Below are positions 9,001 to 16,600 of a stretch of 64,000 nt of DNA, piece by piece. This stretch comes from Oscillospiraceae bacterium (lineage in GTDB: Bacteria; Bacillota; Clostridia; Oscillospirales; Oscillospiraceae): positions 1 through 64,000 of the forward strand of contig JAFXPO010000004.1 in the NCBI GenBank assembly GCA_017527825.1, given 5' to 3'. The stretch's first letter is position 1, and each line of letters begins with the position of its first letter. Made by a program: the position numbers and the translations under genes. The notes below the pieces were generated by a model. The model did no database searches. It was not told where the DNA came from and worked only from the letters and a program-made list of their open reading frames with translations.

Positions 9001-10585
9001 CACGCTGCGCGTGGTGAACGGCGCCACCGGTGTGACGCTGAACATGCAGCACAAGGATACCCCGACGACCAAGAAGACTGTCAACGCCAACGGCGTCTAT
9101 GAACAGAGCGGCTTCCAGGCGGCTGTGAGCAACATCAACAACAACCCGCCCACCTACAGCATCGTGTGGAGCGACGAAGGCGACCACATCGGTGAGAACG
9201 GCGCCAGGGCGACCAGCGTTTCCGCGAAAGTCATCAGCGATGAGAACATCACGGTCACCGGCCTGACCTTCACGCAGGAGGGCAGCGCGACGGCAACTAA
9301 GTTGTCTCCGTCCGCGTCCTACCTCTTCAAGAAGAACGGCACGGCGGTGTTCACCATCAAGAATGAGGCGGGGACTCCCGCAAACGTCAATGCCAAGGTC
9401 ACATGGCTTGATGATAAGGCGTGGAATTTGACGGTCAAGGCAGACAAGACCAACTTCCGCACAAGCGGCAGCGTTTCGAACGGCACGCGTCTGGTTGTGA
9501 CATCCAATAAAGAATTGGTGAACCTTGAGATCAGCGGTCAGAATGTCACGGACGAGATGGGTCTTGACGTCTACAAGAACGGTGTGTATCAGGTTTCGGC
9601 GACGAACCGCAACGGTCAGTTGGTCACAAAGAAGATCGTTGTCCGCAATATTGTGAGCACGATTGAGGCTCCCAAGCAGATCAGCACAAGCGAGATCGAT
9701 GCCGACGGCAAGGTCACCGTGACCATTCAGGGTACTGCCGCGACGAACAACCCCGTCTACGACGGCAGAGTGACCGAAGGTGCCACTCCGCTCACGCTTG
9801 AGAACGGCGTCTATACCATCACCAAGACCTACTCGAACAATGGCACCTACACCGAGTATGTGACCGACAGCGTCGGCAACACGGCGAGCTATCAGGTGAC
9901 CGTGAGCAAGTTTGACCACACCGCTCCTGTGATCGAACTGAAGGAAGGCGGTGTGATTGCCAAGAACAAGACTGATGTTGCTGAAGACGAGGCAACATGG
10001 CAGGCGTGGATCAAGAGCAAGCTGGACGTCACGGACGACAAGACCGCGACGGACAAGATCGCCGTTACGCTGACGGGCTCCGTGGATACCTCCAGAATCG
10101 GCGCGTACAGCGTGCTGGTCAAGGCAAAGGACGCCTCGGAGAACACGAGCTACCTGCGTATGATGGTTTACATCATGCCGACCTCCGGCATGATCGTCAC
10201 AGACGAGAACGGCGTGCTGTTCTGCTCGCAGAGCAAGGATGCCGCGCTAGTGAACCGCAACGGTGATCAGCAGGTCGTGCTGCAGGTCAGCAACTATGAT
10301 CTGGTGAAGCTGACAAACGTGACGGTGCAGGAGAATGCCGAGAGCGCGGTCAACAACACCAAGGCAACGATCGACGTCGTGGTGAAGCAGGGCGCTTTCC
10401 GCGAAGGTCAGATGAAGTACTTCGGCAAGGTGGCAACCGGCAAGGTGACGTACAACGCCAACCGCACAGCCACGATCACGCTCGACGTCAAAGATCTGCC
10501 CGGTACCGGCTGGTACACGGTGCTCATCCGTAACTCCGAGCGAGAGAGAGAGTTCACCACGTTCTTCATCAACGCCAACAATTGA
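3074..10585 (+). CDS. Giant exported Ig-like/tyrosine-rich repeat protein (2503 aa)
   Basis: It starts at TTG 3074, eight bases after AAGGAGG at 3059-3065, and opens with a Sec signal peptide (RTWKEKTLSAILSVVMLLSL, then PVRAA). The body is beta-rich with several Ig-like or Big-like segments; motifs such as DSVGNTASYQVTVSKFDHTA and DDAGNKTVSKQLVKID occur in the second half. Residues about 945-1410 form a tyrosine-rich repeat block with units like W-x(3)-Y-x(2)-YY and N-T-YY, and one isolated unit lies at about 649-695. The C-terminus (GWYTVLIRNSEREREFTTFF) has no SLH domain, LPXTG sorting signal or transmembrane helix, so how it stays on the cell is unclear. Only 21 bases separate it from the next giant gene, so the two are surely co-transcribed. 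I infer a structural or adhesive surface role; no catalytic motif is visible. Confidence 0.85.
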   Translation: MRTWKEKTLSAILSVVMLLSLIPTTSIPVRAAVAMEKPDIDVTDTGKYFDAGIGTGASAALIVNGAFGDNPTIGRYNGKLEGGGKREDISTYNMMNCFGIYRKGATVSAATAGFSRNNGQSINWGGGQYCDTLNVATYNNDGGSNGWMRVTIADNPTLKTLAKSGGLQVYFNGYACAGKEARKAWPDDHTYVYGSINISSATADNGARTSHSSGKAKDEKKQFGTGGWVTLTENSVITISWSVSRSSGKFSNGWADKDVGIGDSVMLFRKVACPNIADYTLTANGDYSVSGGHGAEVLLGNDGRIQLDMNVTLEGDTSKSDVVVSSLGGKTVTYSDDYNLLLQLGKRVLFKNTEGTGYERQGEPVYMKLTSADVLSDTNVVSKNIADSDTARLNVLQGGISSLHYEWNASEGDYYGNHAIPGEGDWAGLVSSSNALNLIDSIVLASFHDLAGNPLKLHGKLVPYQKNGSNYITNLQYEPTNTYEEGLTYIQNANGVFELVVNASAASGQYYKKRNVLPGTVVLNNTTKYKVANPFAPGSASDAGFGFVINAVTPTYSRSTNAVQPDILTRMTLNYGDSFDIALNFSEIVKLREFKPDPENDGKTVATGYAPENLYLELNNGLRARYKSGMGTRQLIFTVNVPNMYTLTVAQPETWDADCEEYYTKNGDTYTKVTKADPTGPAPAWEPDKYYSFVGDVTGTDYLEIKRMYVEDTSTHTTVELEENPSTGNYKTYNGGVGSATYSVANDYILTDYVGNPVCEQIGKEQYNTTMAWAKLQMDNTKPQVTITQEGNGDYKINVTDTGGSGVFHIDNATQGNNSASGVAYYVWASAADADEVSKQFTANNFEKVKRFSLAPSDDDKVVVNGTTYRLSPVSAENGIVPKKTEEGVWVLLVFASDMTWDSARQMIQYGKQNYLKDPTGYLGTLANELQVEFDDMFEEVAYNDVKDTWASDYHTYYYKNDDGTFSNISKGVEYPEWKENTYFSRAYTPLTEKPGGWDPYQEDANGTLMKLSDGRYVDADTNYTGTKYKFNEDSTTSYTNYYTLKDGAYVPVKQISGVPEFKENTYYGYDVFTDTVDSSNAANVYVRDTDSDGGAKYTSAQEAYAPAFVENSVYNNKVLVTTKPNNWSTTYTNYQYGANEYKPFSTWKSSATIAANKYYTRSDTAPYYTPVDGTAWKADYETGTYYVKEGNDYIEATVTPVFAPDKYYSVNYVLVDGDRVSGKDPDTGADKVFFKSYDDSGVEITENNSSVLVDWEDVCTDYYTESGGVYTQVADGAKYVENTYYRAKYTPLTSDTNWASIYQNCFTREVEYTPVTAEFPKNTEVTYYDKTPKSIAEAPDDWSTAYYYYSTTSKAPNEYTPLQWVSAPEWTAGTYYTFGFTPYAPAPKEMTNGLPTGWVDNYMQFYVNQGTEQNPNYLKAEIDTAEQKTLLESKSISIVSAAPSFDGFKNGVYKAKGASDSFVTKLAEKVDDNRKAAFTEQMLSAFSAAAKIEVIRGYSAFVNEVYAADVEFMAKGSSYTNWNSNDYSKNDSNWVRMDSAVNDVLSPTVDFGTLSGDGTEKVTIPVTVADNSAHDNVSGVKTVKYQFVTEENVETITVATTDNWRDDIGADKTSFSVTTPDNYKTGNYYLCVYAEDDAGNKTVSKQLVKIDSALAIEYTLTNPNGEKPYKELTGLSATFYGKAYGKDIFERNFKVYAVIDDNATKAADATGWDVIEGEAAADVTKDEVTYAAKSYTMPEKRGVSGYYYLHIKYTYDGMKEAGLINKYYWLQDDDAQITINQIGSDDDGIRVEITASGASTIEYAVTATDAAQSSVVWAPYSEAIKILATQYSDAARVWARVDKDDTTVRSANFMLNGSNKPTGILAEPDVKLLDVVEEGSKRYAIVYFDDLGDAMSVGAEYSVAVTAQNASTDSYVWQRWMPLDNTVKVLIGTGDVRLTFKFRNGDALTESGYRTLDVAADAVGTDEPWTVATRSTLRVVNGATGVTLNMQHKDTPTTKKTVNANGVYEQSGFQAAVSNINNNPPTYSIVWSDEGDHIGENGARATSVSAKVISDENITVTGLTFTQEGSATATKLSPSASYLFKKNGTAVFTIKNEAGTPANVNAKVTWLDDKAWNLTVKADKTNFRTSGSVSNGTRLVVTSNKELVNLEISGQNVTDEMGLDVYKNGVYQVSATNRNGQLVTKKIVVRNIVSTIEAPKQISTSEIDADGKVTVTIQGTAATNNPVYDGRVTEGATPLTLENGVYTITKTYSNNGTYTEYVTDSVGNTASYQVTVSKFDHTAPVIELKEGGVIAKNKTDVAEDEATWQAWIKSKLDVTDDKTATDKIAVTLTGSVDTSRIGAYSVLVKAKDASENTSYLRMMVYIMPTSGMIVTDENGVLFCSQSKDAALVNRNGDQQVVLQVSNYDLVKLTNVTVQENAESAVNNTKATIDVVVKQGAFREGQMKYFGKVATGKVTYNANRTATITLDVKDLPGTGWYTVLIRNSEREREFTTFFINANN
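5908..7330 (+). repeat. Tyrosine-rich repeat block inside the first giant protein
   Basis: About 465 residues of diverged tandem units, each with a W-x(3-4)-Y-x(2)-YY start (DTWASDYHTYYYKND, NNWSTTYTNYQYG, DDWSTAYYYYSTT) and an N-T-YY or D-K-YY end (KENTYYGYD, VENTYYRAK, APDKYYSVN), often followed by Y-T-P-L-T. The same unit occurs once alone at 5017-5157. I recall similar Tyr-rich units from structural proteins of phages of gut Firmicutes; that link is from memory and unchecked. Confidence 0.7.
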
Positions 10586-10606
10586 TCCCAAAGAGGAGGG
10601 TAAAAG

Positions 10607-13600
10607 ATGAAGCTATATCATCGGATCATATCAATATGCATGAGCCTCCTGCTTTTGTTGGGCGCGCTGCCGATGCAGGTCATGGCAGCCGACCTCAAGG
10701 AGGCATCGCAGCACACGGTTTCGATGTCCAACAAGTACATCAAGGTCATCGTAAACAAAGACAACGGGCGCTTCGCCATCCGCACTGCGGATGGCCAGCC
10801 CCTGCGTAAAAATGACCAGGACACTACACTGACCTTTGACGAGGATGACACCTCCTTCACCACGTTCCGTATTACCGACGGAACCTACAGAGGGGAATAT
10901 ATCTTCGGCAACGGCTACGAACTCAACGGCGGGAATAACCTGAAGTCCTCGCTGTCTGCGCCCGCTGTCACGACGGCAGCCGACGGGACGCAGACCATGG
11001 TTACGACCTGGACGCTGACGCTGAACAACGCGGACGACCAGACCATCGTGATCGATCAGAAGATCCGCCTCAACGCGTCGGATGATACGGATACCAGTGG
11101 TATGGTGTTCGTGGATTACGATGTGAAGAACAACACGAGCGCTTCGATCAGCGTGGGCACCCGCGTCCTGCTGGACACCAAGGTCGGCGCGAACGACGGT
11201 CCGACCTATCAGAACGGCACGGAGCAGGAGCAGCCCATCAATGTTGAGACCGAGCTGACCGGCACAGACATCAAGAACTACTTCATGATGCGTGACAACG
11301 GCAGCTACACCAACCCGCTGACGACCAGCGTCTATGCCTACGGCTTCAACAACGTCGGAAACGATGACGCTACCGTCGAAAATGCCCGCACCGGTTCCGG
11401 CGATCTCGGCAACCTGGTGGACAAGATCGTTGTCGGTCACTGGGCACATCTGGCGAATTCCAAGTATGAGGTTACAGTTGACCCCAACCTGAATTTCGCG
11501 AACAACACAAACGATTACGGCACGGCGGACAGCGCCATTGCCTACTTCTGGAACGACGACAGCATTGCCAGCGGCGCGAAGCAGAGCTATCGCGTGGTCT
11601 ACGGTCTCGGTGAGATTCTGCTGGACGACAGCGAGTTCCTGATTAGCTTTATCGACCAGAAGAGCCAGCTTGAGACCAACGACGCAAAGACCGCGTATTT
11701 GAGCGACGGCGTGTTCGACGTCACCGTGCAGGTGCAGTGCTCGGAGCAGTCCAAGCTGTCCCATGACTCGATCACGGCAACGCTGACGCTGGAAAACGGT
11801 CTCAGCTTCGTGGAAACCCGGAACGGTCAGGTCGTATATGAAAACGGCAAGCCGAAGAAGTGCACCGGCTTGGAGGCGTATACCCAGACGTCGACCTACA
11901 CGAAGTCCAAGACCAGCGTTGATCAGGAGTCCAACCCCTTCACCGCCGGCGATATGACCGTTTTCCGTTATAAGGTCATGGCGGAGGGCAAGTCCTGGCC
12001 GACCACGAAGGAGTTCATGTTCTCGGTCACCAGCGACGCGCTGAAAAACGCCGCTGCGAGCAAGCGCGAGAATGCGTCCTATGCAGTCAATGAGTCCACA
12101 TGCACCCGCTCGGACTTCATTCTGCTGCCCGCCATCGGCGAGACCCAGCAGTCGCGCGCCTATTCTCTGGCTCCTGAGCAGGCTTACTTTGAGGACGAGA
12201 AGATCATCTCTGTCGGTCTGACGAACTTCGGCGGATACACGCAGGGCACCAAGGACAAGAGCACGGACGGTTACTGGTACCCCGATCGCAACTTTGACGT
12301 GTATCTGTACAACGTGCTGACCGGTGAGCGCTATCTGGTCGATCCCGGCGACATTACGCTGGTGGACAAGGACGGCGCGAACGGCGTGATGAACATTGAC
12401 TATCACCGCGGTACAAAGATCGCGGCGGACAATGCCAGCCCCTATCAGGTCGACCCGATCCTGACCGCTGACGATCCCACCATCCCCGTTGGCAAGTACG
12501 CGGTCGAGGTGAAGTTCAAGAGCAATGATGCGGAACTGAATGAGCGTATGAGCTTCGTCAGCTCTCAGCAGATTGACGTCAACATGAACAAGGAAGCCCG
12601 TCTGCGTACCGGCGCTTACCTGACGGTTGCGCGCCGTTATATGACGGTGAATCCCAGCGATTTCAACAAATATACGGATATCGTCAAAGCGCTCAACGCT
12701 GCCGGTCAGCGTGTGGACAAAAAGAGCGTCCAGTACAAGTGGCAGAGCGGCAACCGCATTCCGTATTACGAAGTGAAGGTCCTGCGCGACGAGAGCGAGC
12801 TGAACGCCTACAAGGAGACGATCAAAAGCCTCACTTCGTTCAACGACAATCTGGGCTGGACGACCGAAACCAACTGGTCCAACGGCGAAATCCTCCTTGA
12901 GATCAAGGGCAAGGTCAAGGAGCAGGACGGCGGCTATCTGGTGGATACCTCCGTGGAGCCGGCGGTCATCAACCGCACCGTGACCTACACGGGTACTGCC
13001 CTGACCCTGAACAAGCAGGGCTTTATCGACTCTTTTGCGAAGAACACCAAGTTTGCGAATGACTATGCCAGTATCATTTCGGGTCCTGCGAATACCGCCT
13101 TCGCCAATCTGAGCGACGCGCAGAAGGGCAAAATCAACGATGATTTCACCCTTGGGCACTGGGTACTTGCCGGTAATGGCAACACCAGCATCAGCGGCTC
13201 GAAGTATACCTTCTACAAGGAAAAATGGAACATCGACTTCTTCGACGGTTTTGCCAAGTCGCTGTTCCTCCAGGATCGCTTCAGCGATTATGCTGACCGC
13301 TTTGACGATTCCAACGTCTATAACGTCAGCAACCTGACCGCTTCGCAGGCGGGCTTCAAGCAGCACAACAACGGTCTGACCAGCGAGCAGAGCAACCCGC
13401 TGGAGATCATTGCGGAAACTGACGTCTACTTCAACCAGCTCGGTCTGGTGGAGAAGTATGACTACAACCCCGGCAGCATCCAGCTCCTGCTGGAGGACTA
13501 TCGTCTGTCGTCCTATCACGACAGCTACCGTGTAAAGATGGGTGGTCATGTCAACTTCACCATCTTTGATGGCACGGTGGACGACGTCTCCTTCGACACG

Positions 13601-16600
13601 CAGGGCTTCTACGGCGTCGACGCCAACTGCGGTTTCGACATCTGGAAGAACATCGGTATCCTCAAGAAGGTCGGCGACGAGTACTATTCCGAGGGCTACG
13701 ATCAGAAGCTGGCAGATACCAGCAACCAGATCGCATCCAGCGGACGCGCGGTGGAAGCCGGCGCGGCGCTGCTGATCCGCGCCTACCGCCCCTTCGCTTC
13801 CCCGGAGAAGGACAACATCTTTGCGGTCTCCGCGAAGTTCAAGCTTCCGATCCTCGGCGGCTTCTACGTTGGCTTCACCTTCAAAGAGGTTGCCGACGGC
13901 ATGATCCTGCCGGATTGCTACGCGTTCCAGTACTTTGCCAAGTCCAGCAGCAAGGATGTGGCGACTGGCGCCGCTGGCGCAGCGGGCGAAGCCGCGGCTG
14001 AGGCTGCGAAAGAGGGCACGAAGGAAGCCGCGAAGCAAGCTGCCAAGCAGCGCCAGGCGATTCCCGGCATCCAGATCGGCCCGAACCTGTACATGACGCG
14101 CGTCCGCGTGGCGGTGCGCAACCTGGCGGATACGGTCTATGGTCTGATGACCGGCGAGAACGTCGGTTCCCTGCCCCTGCAGCTGGCGGGCGGTATCACC
14201 GTCTCCATGCCGATGGGTCTGGGTACCTTTGCCAGCCGCGTGGCAATCATCGGCAACATTGACATGCTGCTGAAGATGACCGGACTCAAGATCACGGGCA
14301 GCATGGAGCTGGAACTCTGGATTGTTTCGCTCCCGCTCATCAATCTGGCGGAGTTCCAGGTTCAGTGGAGTGATCCGTCCTTCGTCTCCGCGAAGATTTT
14401 GGTTGATATCTTCAACCTGCACATCCTTGTGGGCAAGGGCTCCATCTTCATCGGCGAACGGGAAGACGGCGACTTCGACTTTGACGCCTATATTTCCGCC
14501 GCAGTCATGATCCCGGAGAAGGTGCCTGTCGTGGGCGGTCTGAGCCTGGCGAAGGCATACTTCGGCGTGAGCCTTGAGAGCATCACGGGCGGCTTCACGA
14601 TCCTTCCGTTTGTCCTGGTCAACCTTGAGTATTTCTGGGGCGGCGGCGTTGACGACATCAACTTCTGGGTTAGCACCGACGGTACGCCCAAGGAGGAAGC
14701 GCTTGCCTATCTGGTACACACGGATGAGGAGACCGGTCAGCAGTCCGTACTCAGCATCGGCAAGAACATCTCCTATGTCGCGACCTCAGACTATGATCCT
14801 GAGAACGCGGGTCAGAAGCTTGTCTACCGCAGCACCGAGGGCGCTGACGAGCTGCTGGTTTACCGCAGCGCGGGTCTCGGTGGCATTACCGTGGATGGCA
14901 CGAAGTATACGGTCCCGCTGAGCGAGGTTTATGACAGCACGAACCCCGCCAACGCGCTGATTGAAATGGAGTACTTCGATGAAGTACCCACCGCGACAAG
15001 CGTTACCATCGGCGGAGACAACTATACGCTTGTGGAGTATCTGCCCGGCAGCGAGATGGACGAGGACGCCGCCAAGACCGGCAACAAGCTCTACTACTAC
15101 ACGCAGGAGCGTGACATGGACGGCACCACGCAGAAGATGATGTACGTCATCGTGCCTTATGAGCAGCTGCATAACGGTGCAGACCTTGTCATGGAGCTCG
15201 ACCAGAACGTCGACATGGCGCTGCTGCGCGTGGGCAAGGGCGCGACGCTGGACAGCGTCACCCTGACGCAAGAGCAGGCGACTCCGAACCAGATTACCAT
15301 GTCCGCCAACGTAACCAACGCCAAGGACGGCGACGTGGTCAAGTTCTTCCTGACGCAGAACCAGATCAGCGAGCCTACGAAGACCGAGACGATCGGCGTC
15401 ACGGAAGTCGCCGTGGACGATCTTGGCAGCATGGGCATGCTGGTTGGCAGCAAGACGCTGAGCAAGAACACCGGCACGCAGACGGCGAGCGTCACCATCG
15501 ATAACATGACCAAGTGCACCATTCTTGACAAGAAGGAGGTTAACCTGCACGAGCTGCTGGAGAGCGGTAATTACTACCTCCGCGCGGTGCTGGATGCTGG
15601 CGATGTCCAGGATGTCAAGCAGACCGAGAATTTCGTGGAGCTTAAAGATCCCGAGGCGCCGAAGGAAGTGACTGGCGCTCAGGTGGAGTTGGGCGGCAAC
15701 GGTCAGCTTACGGTCAGCTTCAAGCCGAATGCTACCGGCAAGGTGCCGGACGCTTTCGTGCTGAACTTCTACGTTCCCGACAAGGGGACGGACACCGTCA
15801 GCGACTACGCGTACTACACAGACCTCATGATCGAAAGCGATGAGTTCGAACAGGCGAAGGACGGCACGCTGTCCTACACGCTCGGTACCTGGACTGAGAT
15901 GCAGGTCGAGACGGAGGCTGAGAACAGCGAATCGACAGAAACCGCGGTGAAGTACGCCGGCTTCAAGACCGGAGCGGACACCGCGTACAAGGCGAAGGTC
16001 AAGGCTGTTCGCTCTGTGGAGATTGATAACGGCACCAAGTATCACTATTCCAAGCTGAGTGACTTCGCGACCGTGCCTGCCAGTGCGGGAAAATACCGCA
16101 TCGACGACACGACGATCAATCTCCCGACGCCGCAGGCGCCGAAGATCAGCGTCACCAATTCCGGCGTGGAGAGCTACTACAAGCAGGCTGGCGAGGGCGC
16201 ACACGGCGAGGGCGTGTATGACACGACCGAGACCAAAGAGTTTGCCTACTACAGCCTTGCCACCAATGAGAAAGAGCCGCAGCTTACCATCAAAAATGAT
16301 GATGCCACCGCTGTGACGCTGAAGCTGTTCAACGGCAGTGAGCCGGTGTGGTTCCGTGTTGGTGATGAAGAGGCGGTCAAGGAGACGACGATCGCCGCCA
16401 ACAGTGAAACGACGATCAAGCTTCAGGGCTTCGGCGACGCGGACACCACCGCGAACCTGACGATCTTCGCCCGGAACACGGTGACGAAGGATGCTGGACG
16501 CACGTCCCTGCATCTTGTGACCGACTACACCGCGCCGACGCTGTACATTGATTCGCCGGTGAACGGCACCGCGAGCGTCAATGGCTCGGTCAGCTTCTCC

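Noticed and set aside
3101..9919. A very long open frame antisense to the first giant protein (and others at 10631-14719, 14786-18373 and 20064-25307)
   Set aside because: They arise from the GC-rich codon use of the sense genes. They contain no starts with ribosome binding sites and no recognisable domains, and are Arg/Val/Gly/His-rich in the manner of shadow frames.
10497..10515. LPGTG near the end of the first giant protein, like a sortase signal
   Set aside because: It is followed by GWYTVLIRNSERERE and then a polar end. There is no hydrophobic helix and no terminal positive cluster right after it, so it is not a sorting signal.
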